64,000 bases of DNA from Isoetes taiwanensis. Taxonomy: Eukaryota; Streptophyta; Lycopodiopsida; Isoetales; Isoetaceae. Below the pieces are notes generated by a model. It was not told the origin of the DNA. It did not search any database and saw nothing but the letters and a program-made list of their open reading frames with translations. The DNA lies in contig JAJEKV010000048.1 in the NCBI GenBank assembly GCA_021234155.1, positions 2,139,873 to 2,203,872 of the forward strand. The letters run 5' to 3'. Shown in pieces: positions 13,201-23,699 of the stretch. Position numbers and translations under genes: made by a program. Position 1 is the first letter of the stretch. Each line of letters starts with the position of its first letter.

Positions 13201-13676
13201 TTCAACGGCCGATAGGGAAACCGGTTCAGGAAGGAGGCATTGGGATTTGCCTCCGAGGAGCACTGCAGAAAAGCCTGCCCCGTAAATCCAAAACCCCATT
13301 TCGCCGGGCTTATTGCTTCTGTTTCAATCAAGTGTTTCACCATGTCTCAAAGTAACTGACAGGTCCTCAATTCTCCATAACGTGAACCCTACACACCCTC
13401 GCAAGGCATGTGGTTTACGCTTTGAGGCCATACTCCTAGTCAGATTGGACCAGGATCTTGCACAATGTCATGAGGTAGTGGGAGGGCATTGACGCTTCAA
13501 GATCTTGCTTCCTTAAAACCTTCCGTATAGCTCACCCAAAGGTCCTCTCTCTCGGGAAGGTCCCCGGCCACGGACGCAAGTAACCTCCCACCCCTAATCA
13601 GTGGACTGACTGGCCAACGGACTCAAAACATCGACATTACCCCTCGGGAGAACAAGTTTCGTGGGCGTAAGACCTA
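10254..13676. repeat. ~0.8-kb tandem satellite array (three nearly full units plus partial units)
   Basis: The phrase AAATCCAAACCCCATTTCGCC recurs at about 10575, 10894, 11683, 12483 and 13284. The spacing is thus ~319, then ~789, ~800 and ~801 bases. Between anchors the units share many landmarks in fixed order: CCATAACGTGAACCCTAC, GTTTACGCTTTGGAGGCC, TCATGAGGTAGTG, AAAACCTTCCGTA, CGCCATGTAGAGGGTT, CGACAAAACACTT and TTGATATGTTCTCCTGA. The two short units at 10254-10893 keep only the beginning and a divergent end. The last unit breaks off at about 13676, directly into minisatellite block 2. No conserved ORF is shared between units, so I call it a non-coding satellite. Confidence 0.9.
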
Positions 13677-15215
13677 GGAATGTTGGAGCCTAGGTGGCAT
13701 GTTGGTTTCACGCGGCATATTTGACACCTTGGCAAGTTGGCTATTAGATGGCATGTTGCCTCATGGCATGTTTCAAAGACGCGCTGGAGCCTCCCAGGGG
13801 TGGCATGTTTGGAGCCATTTTGTCATGTTGGAGCCTAGGTGGCATGTTGGAGCCACCTGGCATGTTTGAGCCTAGTGGCATGTTAGAGCCACCTTGGCAT
13901 GTTGGAGCCCAAGTGGTGCTGCCTGGAGCCAATTTCTGGCATGCTGGCTCAGGTGGCATGCTGAAGCCCATGTAGGCATGTTTTGAGCCAATTTTGTCAT
14001 GTTGGAGCCTAGGTGGCATGTTGCCTAGGTGGCATGTTGGAGCCTATGTGGCAGCGTTTGAGCCTAGGTGGTATGTTAGAGCTAATTTGGGAAAATGCTG
14101 GTTTAGGTGGTATGTTTGGAGCCAACTTCGCATATTTGGGGTTTGTGATGGTATGTTGTGAGCCACCTTGCATGTTGGAGCCTGGTGGCATGGTGTGAGC
14201 CCACTGGTGTTGTTTGAGCCACCTTTGGCATGTTGGGAGCTCTGTGTGGCATGTTGGAGCCTAGGCATGTTTGAGCCTACCTTGGTGAACATGTTTGGAG
14301 CCACCTGGCATGTTTGAGCCTAGGGTGGTATGTTGGAGCCTAGGTGGCATGTTTGTTTCACTGGCACCGCTCGTTTTCCAGGGTGGTATGTTGGAACTAC
14401 CCGCATGTTGGAGCCTATGAGCTCAAGATGGTATGTTTGTCATATGTGGTATGTTTGAGCTTACCTAGGAATGTTGGCCTAGGTGCTGCTGGCCTAATGT
14501 ATATATTTAAGCTACCTTTGGCAAGTTGGAGCATAGGTGGTATGCCGAACCTCGCGTGGTATGTTTGAGCACGCTGGTTTAAGTGGCATGTTTGAGCTGT
14601 TTTGGCAAGCGGAGCTTGGGTGTATGTTGGAGCTACCTTGGTATGTTTGGAGCCTGTGTGGCATGTTAGAGCCACCTTTAAGCATGTTGGAGCCCACGCG
14701 GCATGCTCTTGACACCCTGGCGGCCGCTGGAGCCTAGGTGGCATGCTGGAAGCCCATGTGGCATGTTTGAGCCACCTTGTCATGTTGGAGCCTAGGGTGT
14801 GGCATAGTTTGGAGCCACCTTGGCATGTTGGAGCCTAGGGGTGGTATGTTGGAGCCCATGTGGTGCATGTTTTTGAGCCACTTTGGCATGTTTGAGCCTA
14901 GGTGGCATGTTAGAGCTACGCTGGCATGCTGAGCCTGTGTGGCATGTTTGAGCCAACTTGGCATATTTAAGCCTAGGGTGACATAAGTTGTGAGCCACCT
15001 TGGCATGTTGGACTTAGTGGTATGGTGGAGCCCATGTGGCATGTCGGCGCCCACGCTAAGTATATATTGGAGCCTCGTGATGGCATGTGCCAGAGCCCTC
15101 GTGTGGCATGTTGGAGCCAATTGCATGTTGGAGCCACCTTGTGGCATGCTCAGCCACCTTGTGTGTATATGTTTGAGCCACCTTTTGGTGGTATGTTTGA
15201 GCCACCTTGGTATAC
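13677..15215. repeat. ~19-bp minisatellite, block 2
   Basis: The same A and B monomers as in block 1 continue for about 1.5 kb. Examples are GTTGGAGCCTAGGTGGCATG near 13682 and TTTGAGCCACCTTGGCATG-like units near 14800. Units vary by substitutions and 1-3-bp indels. There is no sign of coding constraint. Confidence 0.92.
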
Positions 15216-15274
15216 TATTTTACCGGGACTGAGATCATGTGCATATGCTCAAAATGGATTTGAGGCATAAAAAG

Positions 15275-15279
<5 letters not shown>

Positions 15280-15334
<55 letters not shown>
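15280..15334. repeat. (CT)n microsatellite
   Basis: An uninterrupted run of CT dinucleotides of about 55 bases starts just after AAAAAGCAAAA. Confidence 0.98.
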
Positions 15335-15338
<4 letters not shown>

Positions 15339-15599
15339 GACAAAGACGTCACATTACTGTGATCCATAGACTTGTTGGTTCCTATGGATGTTAAAAGTTG
15401 TAAATTCAGTTCAATTCAATTTTTGGGATCTTCATAATGCCTTGCATTCTAGCTTTCTATGCTACGAGGGTAAAGGACAATAGACAGATATTGCATTTTT
15501 GCACCGGCCCCGCACCCTCAAGGAATACAAATCAAATTTTGGCGGTTTTGTTATGCAAAATAGGGTGTTAAGTAATTGAAGTAACTCTTGTCTTACATG
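15335..15599. other. no recognised feature
   Basis: Spacer between the (CT)n run and the ~160-bp tandem repeat. I see no gene. Confidence 0.5.
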
Positions 15600-16170
15600 G
15601 AATACTAGTATAAGGACATGTGGATCGCGGCACGGCATCACATGTGTAAGAAATCAAGTACCTCATTCCTACCACTATAAAGACTCGTGATATGGAAGGA
15701 TAGGACATGTAGAGAAGCAAGTATTCTTTTCCTACTTCTATAAAGACATGTGACAATGTAAGGGCTTACACATGTCGTGAATTCATGTATTCTTTCCAAG
15801 AATGCCTTCGCAAATAAAAGACTCTCGCCCTACTACTATAAAGACATGTGACATGGAAGCATATGACATGTAGAGAATCAAGTATTCTTTTCCTACTTCT
15901 ATAAAGACATGTGACAATAGAAGGCTATACATGTCATAATTCATGTATTCTTTCCTACAATGCCTTAGCAAATAAAGTACTCCTGGCCCCACTACTATAA
16001 ACATTACGTGAATGTGCTATAGGACATGTAGAGAATCAAATATTCTTTCCTACATCTATAAAGACATGTGACAATAGAATTATTGTGGACATGTAGAAAT
16101 TCAAGTATTCTTTTCCTACAAAGGATCAGATTATAAAATGACATGTCACAATAGAAGAAACTACAAAAAC
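15600..16170. repeat. ~160-bp tandem repeat with internal half-unit structure
   Basis: The phrase ACTATAAAG/ACTATAAAC recurs at about 15673, 15834 and 15993 (periods ~161 and ~159). Each unit has two similar halves. One contains ATAAAGACATGTGACATGG with GACATGTAGAGAATCAAGTA. The other contains TTCTATAAAGACATGTGACA followed by a CATGTCATAATTCATGTATT-like stretch. The core TATAAAGACATGTGACA therefore appears twice per unit. A last decayed half-unit reaches about 16150. Confidence 0.88.
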
Positions 16171-16474
16171 AAATAAAGGGATGTTTCTAGTCCAATTTTA
16201 AAAAGAACACACATTTGTAACAAAACCATACCTCCACAAATCCATACGATCTTTTGAAAATGTGACATGTAGACCTACCAAAACTGGACATGTTTTCAAC
16301 AAGGAATAAAAACCGTGGGTGAGTGTGCCATTTCCTTACGTATGTGTACCTTGGCTCTCCATCCATTACCCTCCCATGGGCATTATTCTATCCACTTTCT
16401 CCATGTCCTAATGCACTTCCTTTCTCAAGGGGTTGCTAGCCGCTGGGAGATCGCGGCGCACTTTGTTTCCCCGC

Positions 16475-16592
16475 CTCCATCCAATGGCTCAGTGGTAAAA
16501 GTATCATTGCGGGTGTATCAAAAACACGCGATTTTGACGCCACATTTTGGCACCACCTTGTGGTCGGACCCGTGGTGCATACCGCTTTAGAT
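16475..16592 (+). mobile_element. possible Au-like SINE (tRNA-derived), degenerate
   Basis: A Pol III A-box (TGGCTCAGTGG, 16485-16495) is followed about 45 bases later by a weak B-box-like stretch (GATTTTGACGC, 16530-16540). Further on comes CCTTGTGGTCGGACCC and GTGGTGCATACCG (about 16555-16583). This resembles the 3' body of plant Au SINEs as I remember it (CTTGTGGTC, GGACCC, GTGCACCGGGCTG). It could also be a decayed tRNA gene. The poor B-box argues against current activity. Confidence 0.45.
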
Positions 16593-16722
16593 TAAGGAGT
16601 GCCAATTTAATGAGCGCTTGCTATTTTGAATTTTATGCCACGCCATTGTCCCTAATTTGAATTAAGATATAATCACCTCTTTCTTTCCGCTTTTTTTGCC
16701 GCTTCTTGCCGATTGAACCCTA

Positions 16723-17460
16723 ATGGAGTCAATTGAATGCCAATCGACTACACGTATGAAACTCCTCATTCAAGAGATTGTGCCCTATGAAGATCTAAAG
16801 AAGCTTTGGGGTGACAGAGTTCCAAATAACCGCTACGTGTATTTTCCCCAAATGTTTTGTTCAAATCAAAAATTAAGGCTTATGTTTTCTTGTGCCGTGT
16901 TGAAGAATCAACAATGAACAATACAAAGAGTTCATGCAAATTTACAAAAGAATTACAGGAAGCCACATACATGGGGGTGGAATGCCCCGAACTTGTGGGC
17001 AAAGTGGCTTATTATTCCGCATATAAAGGGGAGGTCATAATTGGAAGAGCTTCTGGATATTATGTTCCCACATGAGGCCGCTTCTTCTAGACCCGTGAAG
17101 AAAATAGTAAAAAGTGATGGGATGATGAAGATGATAGGAAAAACCAAATCCTCAGGTTCCTCTAGACCACATCTCAATCCAACTCACAATCAAAATGTAA
17201 AAAGCAAAGCAATGTCTCCGAGACCAAAAACATGCCATCATTGCAGGTATATGTTCACTATTATTGTGTTACAATGAAAAATCTCAAGCTTGACCTAGAT
17301 TGTTTCCTATCAACACTTAAAAAGGTAACATCAAATCCACTTCAAGAATCATGTATGCCTACTACCATTTTGCATCATGTTGGTCAGATTGTCATGTTGT
17401 GTCTCTATGGATGCCATCCACAGGCATTTCCTGCAATGGATGTGAATGATAGATGAGGTA
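16723..17460 (+). pseudogene. remnant of a cysteine-rich zf-4CXXC_R1 (CDCA7-like) gene
   Basis: A basic, serine-rich stretch (KSKAMSPRPKTCHHCR, about 17197-17248) carries the CHxCR signature that opens the zf-4CXXC_R1 domain of CDCA7-type plant proteins. It ends exactly at CAG|GTATATG, a plausible 5' splice site. Further on, about 17355-17445, frames give YAYYHFASCWSDCHVVSLW and WMPSTGISCNGCE. These resemble the later half of the domain, where CPxCRGICNCxxC is expected; several Cys are displaced or lost. The upstream open frame 16723-16917 (EIVPYEDLKKLWGDRVPNN) could be an earlier exon but I do not recognise it. Stops and lost cysteines suggest a broken gene. The CAC-rich array begins right after it. 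Confidence 0.42.
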
Positions 17461-17494
17461 TGTGTGGTCCTGGGTGAGTGGTGAGTTGTTGGCA

Positions 17495-17840
17495 TCCACC
17501 CATGTCCCACACCACACCCCACCATCTCCCACCACTACACCCCCACCATCCTCCCACCGCCACACCCACCATGTCCCACACCACACCCCTCCACCACACC
17601 ATACCCCTACCACACCCACCACCACCTCACCACACCTACTCCCTCCACCACCTCCACACCCACCACCACCACCACACCACACACCACCGCATTCTTACCA
17701 TGTCCCACACCACAATCCACCTCACCACCACACTCCACCACCACCACACCACACCCCACCACCACTAACACCACCATATGTCCTAATTTTATTTACTCTA
17801 CTCACTACCACACACACACCTCACTGTCACCACACTAATT
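17495..17840. repeat. CCACACC/CACCAC-rich simple array
   Basis: About 350 bases of imperfect CAC, CCACAC and CACCACACC units. The long open frames here (T, P, H only) are repeat by-products. Confidence 0.95.
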
Positions 17841-17889
17841 ACACTTCACCACCTCAAGACAATGTCCCAATTACTCTTGCTACCACCAC

Positions 17890-17995
17890 ACAAGGTTGTG
17901 TGTGTGTACCGTGTAAAATGTATGTTGTGTGGGTGTGTGGTATGTGGTGGTGTGTAGAGAGTACCTTGTGTTGTGTGGTGTGTGTGATTTCTGTG
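17890..17995. repeat. GTGTG-rich tract
   Basis: About 100 bases of TGTGTG, GGTGTGTGG and TGTTGTGTGG lie some 50 bases after the CAC-rich array. The two tracts are therefore complementary in composition and could pair as a stem. Confidence 0.85.
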
Positions 17996-18114
17996 GTTTT
18001 CCCATCAAGACGGGTTTACTATGTTAGGAGGGGTCATATATATAGTGTTTTGTTTTGCGACTATGGCGCATTCTCTAGGAAGGAATGGTTGGTCAGCAAC
18101 ATCTAGGTTTGATA

Positions 18115-18610
18115 GATGCAAAGGCGACAGCAAATGAGGATAGGAAAATGATATCAAAAGAAAGATTGAGTTGATGGAGCATAAAGCATCAGAAATTAGA
18201 GCTGATTTTGCACGATGGCAATCAATCGGGCGACAAAGAAATAATGAAGCGTAAGAGGGTGTTCGTGTTGTACGCTTAACTGTAAAGGATGAAGAGCTAA
18301 ATGGTACAAAGGTTGCTCGGCCGACCAATTAAATAAGGAACTAGCAGAACTCAAATTGAGCCAAAGGCATGTGAAGACTTACCGAGCTTCCAACCCTCTA
18401 ATGCAAAGATTTGGAGATTTTTCCGAAAGCCGCAGTGGTCATGACACTCCTTTAGATCCGCACTTCCAATGCTTCCCGAGGTAAGAAGAGGGTGATGTAG
18501 GTTGTCCATTTTGTGGACGCGGTTCCAAAATGGGAGGGTAAATGTTGCCGCTTGTGATAGCGTAATGCAAATACCGCATCACATTCCATGTCTATCACAC
18601 CATTTGAGGT
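18115..18610 (+). pseudogene. unassigned exon-like coding remnant (coiled-coil, then Cys pair)
   Basis: Forward frames give KKIELMEHKASEIRADFARW near 18158-18220 and NKELAELKLSQRHVKTY near 18330-18380, both rich in charged heptad-like residues. PLDPHFQCFP follows near 18450, then EEGDVGCPFCGRG near 18487-18525. There are stops and frame changes between them. I do not recognise the family. It may belong to the same broken locus as the phosphatase-like domain downstream, because short exon-like pieces ending in AAGTAAGT-type donors (near 18772, 18898, 19022) lie between them. Confidence 0.3.
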
Positions 18611-19378
18611 AAATATCATCTTCTAACCCTCGCCTAAAGACTCTATTGATTTTGAATTTGTTTTGCAACACTCTAGGAACCTGCCGCGAGCCCCACCAGC
18701 CTTACATGATCAACAGACATGGCTTTTTGGCTTTTGGTGTTCGGAGTGGTACCACAAGAACCAATAGACACAAGTAAGTGCCTTAACTAATGTTTACCGA
18801 TATTGTCAGCTGCGTCTACCGACTTAGCGGTTTGGGTGCACTGCGTAAATTTGAGACCAAGGATATCCACCGCTATTCACGCCTCGGGACAGCTATGAGA
18901 TCAAGTAAGATACCTCCCTACAAAATTTAGACTAATTCTATTTGATACAATTCCTAAGTCAATCCCAGCCGCTGATGGCGGAGACTCCAAAACGAAATTT
19001 GATAGTGAATCAATGCGCCAGATCAAGTAAGTACCGATGCCATACATGATTTTATTTTTGTATTTTTCGCGGGTCTTCTCATTTCAATTATGTTACGTAG
19101 ATAAATGCTAATGCAACCGAAGCCATCACTTAAGAGACTCCTGGCGCAAGTATCTGTTTTAGGGGAAAAATTAATTCCCTGAGATTCTATTCTCGCACGG
19201 GTCCTTCACCGTAAAAAGTTTTGCGTCAATACGAGCCAAATGCGGATGCGTGTGATGAAGTTGACAAAGAAACCCCTGATCCCCGACAAGATGCAGACTT
19301 CTCAACGAAGTCCAATACAACCTCAACCAAGTTGAAAACCAAGAGGTTAACTGAAATTCTTCTTCTTTGTTCGATTTT
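18611..19378 (+). other. series of possible short exons, unassigned
   Basis: Three short stretches start after an AG and end at GTAAGT/GTAAGA (donors near 18774, 18902 and 19027). Their translations contain stops and match nothing I know. A further open stretch near 19225-19345 contains YEPNADACDEVDKETPDP. Confidence 0.25.
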
Positions 19379-19968
19379 AATGGGGTTTTAGGCAAGTTTT
19401 ATGACTTGAAAGAGAGGATCCCCGTGATCGTGTCAAGTAGCCGTAAGTGACCCTCCGCAAATTGAACCTTCAAAAGGCAGCGTTTCCTGTGCCTGGATTA
19501 CGTGAGTTCTTAGAATGGTGTTTTTCAAAATTTGAGATTGCATTGTGGTCCAAAGATGGCTAAGAGTAATGCTGACTGTTGATGAGAAAGTTTCAGAGGA
19601 ATATAAGGCGCATTTCTTTTTATTTGAACGACGATTGCACCAACACAAAATTAAAAAGTGGTTAATAAGCCAATTTTCCTTAAGGATCTATCCAAAGTGT
19701 ACCGTAAATTCGAAATACCGTAAAAAACATATTGTTGATAGATGACATATATGTAAGGGTTCTCACAACCAAATTCTAACACACAATGATATGTCTTAAA
19801 ATAGTTTTGCTCCCTACAGGTTGGATTCCACTTCCTCTTTTGGAGCAACCAAACCATGGTCGAGGGACTTCTACCGCGTAAAGTGTGCCGCCTTTTATGA
19901 AGGAAACACTAAATGTGGAACTTGTGGGATCAAGAGTCACAGAAATCGCATGAAAAATACCAAGCAAG
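19379..19968 (+). pseudogene. broken FCP1-homology (NIF/CTD phosphatase-like, HAD superfamily) domain
   Basis: Pieces of an FCP1/NLI-interacting-factor domain occur in order, in three frames. GKFYDLKERIPVIVSS comes after a TTTTAG acceptor near 19387. PGLREFLEWCFSKFEIALWS is at about 19493-19552. TVDEKVSEEYKAHFF follows near 19577-19620, and NKPIFLKDLSKVYRKFEI near 19664-19720. KNILLIDDI is near 19724-19750. FGATKPWSRDFYRVK is near 19838-19882 in an exon-like piece bounded by CTACAG and CAAGTATT. The order and spacing match plant HAD-type NIF proteins; the aspartates of LLIDD form a core motif of that fold. The N-terminal DxDx(T/V) nucleophile motif was not found. Frameshifts make an intact product impossible as written. 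Confidence 0.68.
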
Positions 19969-22900
19969 TATTTTCTACAAAATGAATGTTGTAAAACTCT
20001 TTGAAAGTCAATATAAGTAAAAAAATTTCTATGATATGTATTGTACTTTTCAATTTAAGATATTTGAAATGGATTGTGAGCAAATGTCTTTTGTGTGTGT
20101 TTTGAACTAGAGATGATAGAGCTTCGCAAATTCCTCGCTCTATCTAAAGCCAAATACACATTTGAAGTGGTGTCGAGTGGAACCGAACTGTCGTGGATTA
20201 GCTCCATCGACATCAAAATCTTTTGGAAGTTGATATGCAAAGGGTTCAATGATCACTGATCCTCCTCTTCTCAAGGTGATACTTTCATCCGATTTGTGAT
20301 CATCGTGATTGTGCCATCATATGCATATGTTTGCGCATGGTTGAATAAATACTACTTGGTGCCTCAAGCAATGAGCCATCCCTTTCATTTCTTTTGACCC
20401 TCTTTTTCACTGACATTGTCCAAGGACACAAATAGTTACAAAACAATAAGGAAACATGTGAATCATCTCTTCAACTCGCCAGCCTTTGCCATCGTGTTCA
20501 CCTTCCCGTGGTTAGAACCAAAAAATTCCACATCATGTAGACATCGCTATCGCTTTGTGTACCTATCCGTACAAAGTAAAATGGTTCAGAAGCTCTTGAA
20601 TTCATGCCGGACCATCAAAACACATAATGTCTCTTTGACACCCTTCCTTTCGCCCGATATTTGTGGTGCTTCATGAAGCAAAGGTTGCACCTAACAAAGT
20701 ATCGCGGTTCCCCATCATCCCATACATAGTAATGTGTTTCCTCTTGATAACTCATCTCGCCAATCGAAGTCGCATCGACATGTTATTTGCCCCTCAAAAT
20801 AGTAATCGTTATCACCCAGCCGCGATCGAATCGCGACCTTCTCTTGTTCCTTGAATGTATAGCTCGCAAAATCCACTAACAATGTAAAATATATGCATCA
20901 CCGGGAGATTCTCCAAGCCCTTTTAACACTGTGAAGTTGTCCCTTGATACCTCATAAAATGGTTCATTTGTATAGTTTGCTTGCAATCTCTATATAAAAT
21001 CACCGCATAAAATCTCAGCTAAAACCCTTTCTACATGTTAAGATATGGTAGTCAAGGTACAAGAAAAATAGTTAAAAATGCATATACCCCTAAAATTGAA
21101 AGTTATGTTTAGATGAACTCATGGGGGTCAAATAAGTCTAGTTTGTTTCATGTTTACATAATGTAAAACTATCTCACAAATAGATTTTTTTGATTTTTTC
21201 ATTATAATGGTATTTTTCTATATGAGATAAGCGATTAATACACAAAAACCTTGTTCCAATCAGTCTAGAAAGGAAGATATAGTCACCAAACATGACAGGT
21301 CAAAATACTGGCTCTCTCTCAGGACCAATAATAGTTCCCGTAAGGTCAAGCTTCAATTAAAATTCCTATAACTTGTACATGAAAATGATTTTTACTTCCA
21401 AATTTGGTATATAAGTAGTTGACGAATTGCTCTATGCATAAAAATATTTGTTGGCCTATAATTTGAAGCTTTAGCTTTGATTTATAGTAACAATTTTAAG
21501 TGACTTTTATTTGATGTTTATTTTGTTATATTTGAAGGAAATTTATTGAAATAGTATGTCATTAAAAATCATATATGAATGCTTGTATGGATATGAAACA
21601 ATGAAAAACAAGTAAAGAAAAGCAAAGGCACTACCACGACAAATCAATAAAGATTTCTCAGACCTAAGACCATTTATCGTCCACCTGCTCTATTTTAAAT
21701 CAATAACTTCTTACCTTAATGGATCTCAAGTCAATTTTAGGATATTAGTACTTTATGAGATCCTCTATCAATAAAAAATATCTATTGCTAGGTTTAGGGC
21801 TAAAACTTTAGTATTAGTTCCATCGCTATCATCAAATGTTATCCATATTTGATCTCTAGATTTGTGCCTTAAAACGAACCCTTCAAACACCATACTTCAA
21901 AGCTTCCTAAAGTTACAGATAGCAAATGCAAATATGTCCTCAAGGATCTATGACTAAAGAAGATCAAGATAGACCGCTATGCCGCATAAATTATTGATCC
22001 ATATGACTTTCACATCATCATCTTAATCAATTCTTAGAATATAGTTTATATCATATTATATATGATAACAAAAGAGTTGATTAGAGAAAAATTGTCTATC
22101 TGTAAAAGCTGATATCAAAGCACACAAATTAAGTAGTTATGGGCTACTTTGAATGTATGAGAAAGTCCACTTACACCTTTCAAAGATTATCTTATGTGAC
22201 GCATGAGAAATTATAATATCATTGTAGGAAGCAAAATGAATAGAGCTAATGAAATAAATAGAGAAATTTCAACCAGCCATTTAACCCTGACCTATAAATA
22301 GTCCATGCTTATTTATATTCACAAATCTTGTATATAATATAATATTCTACATGAAATTTGAGTATATATATCACAACAAAGGTTCAAATTTACAAAAATT
22401 GTAGCCTATCATAAAATTGATCTACATGTACTATGGTCCTACTTAGACTACAACATTTTGGAGCAGCCACACATTGTCTAACTTTATAATAGTGGAGTAA
22501 GTAGGTTTGTTTCATTTTTTTTTCTAATAAGACCACAAAGAAGGACCTCACACATCTCTTTATCATATATTGAGCCATTTAAAAAGGCTTATGAAGAAAT
22601 GTAGTGCAATAAGTTAATATTTTGCATGAACCGTAAAAAACGTACTCTGAAAAGTCTTTTTGATCTATTTATTTTATAGTCATGGCTAAACTTCATGATA
22701 TTGTCCTTCTATTCATCAATAACCATCACTACCTACATTATTGAGTTTTAGACCTATGTGCTATAATCAATGCACTTTTGGAACCTTTCTTTGTGTTCAT
22801 CTTGTTATATTATATCTTGTTGTATCTAGATAATGCATGGTTATACCCTGTGTTACACTATATATATTTACGTTGATAAAGTAAATTCTTATATAGAGCA

Positions 22901-23690
22901 CCTAGAATGCATCATTTACTATCCTTATGAGACTTATAGATGGGTTTTATTGAGTTAATTTTTAACCCATATAATTTTATTTTGAATTCAGACAATAATT
23001 TCTTTCATAATAACGACTAATAAAACATATAAACATAAAAAAATTCTTTTGGACTATAGTTTGTCTAGTTAAGTGACTCATTGTCACAAAAAAAATTGCT
23101 TCAAAACTTGTATAATAAGAGAGAAATAATTCTTGAATCTCATAAAAGATTTTTACAAAAGAGGGTTTGACGACTTCAATTGATATCAAATGATAGCTTT
23201 AAAACATGGAAACATGCAAATTAATATGCCTATCATAATATATCAATTTATTTTCATATATTTAAAGGTTTAGACACTTTTATATAAAGTTAGAAAATTG
23301 AAGAATTTCTAGAGTGTTGTAAAACTCCGCCAAATTCTCCAAAGTTCAACAATCATACTCAATATAAAGGTGAATCCAAAGGGTCATGAAATTCCCTACA
23401 AGTCGTTAAGAATCAAGTGAAGATTCGGGGCCAATGGTGGTATATTTTAAAAATTAAAATTTGTCTCAGGAGATATATCTTATGGGGATATGGTGGACCA
23501 TTTCTCTCGTCCATGAATAAGTCCCTGACAACTCTAGTGTTAAATTGGTTTTGCCCGCCATCGTACCTCAAATTATGCGCAAAGGGAAAGATTTTTAGAC
23601 GCTTCGGGCCTTATCCAGAGCTCCTTTTGCCCCCTCGGCCTCATTGTAACATGAGTCAGCCTCCTACCGTAACTCTAGACGTTGTTCTTT
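19969..23690. other. AT-rich DNA without a recognised gene
   Basis: The stretch holds scattered short open frames (for example 20416-20676 on +) but no family match, no promoter I can support and no clear repeat. From about 20900 to 23400 it is strongly AT-rich. Confidence 0.45.
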
Positions 23691-23699
23691 TTCATATAG

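Noticed and set aside
13744-15270. Many overlapping ORFs on both strands (MPPRLQHAK-like and MLEPxWHVG-like proteins)
   Set aside because: They follow the ~19-bp repeat period, occur on both strands and shift frame at every indel, so they are repeat by-products.
16475-16545. tRNA gene
   Set aside because: The A-box is good but the B-box and acceptor stem are not. The downstream similarity to SINE bodies fits better.
17453-18106. 217-residue ORF rich in Thr, Pro and His
   Set aside because: It is the translation of the CAC-rich array plus the following GTG tract. There is no start context or conserved end.
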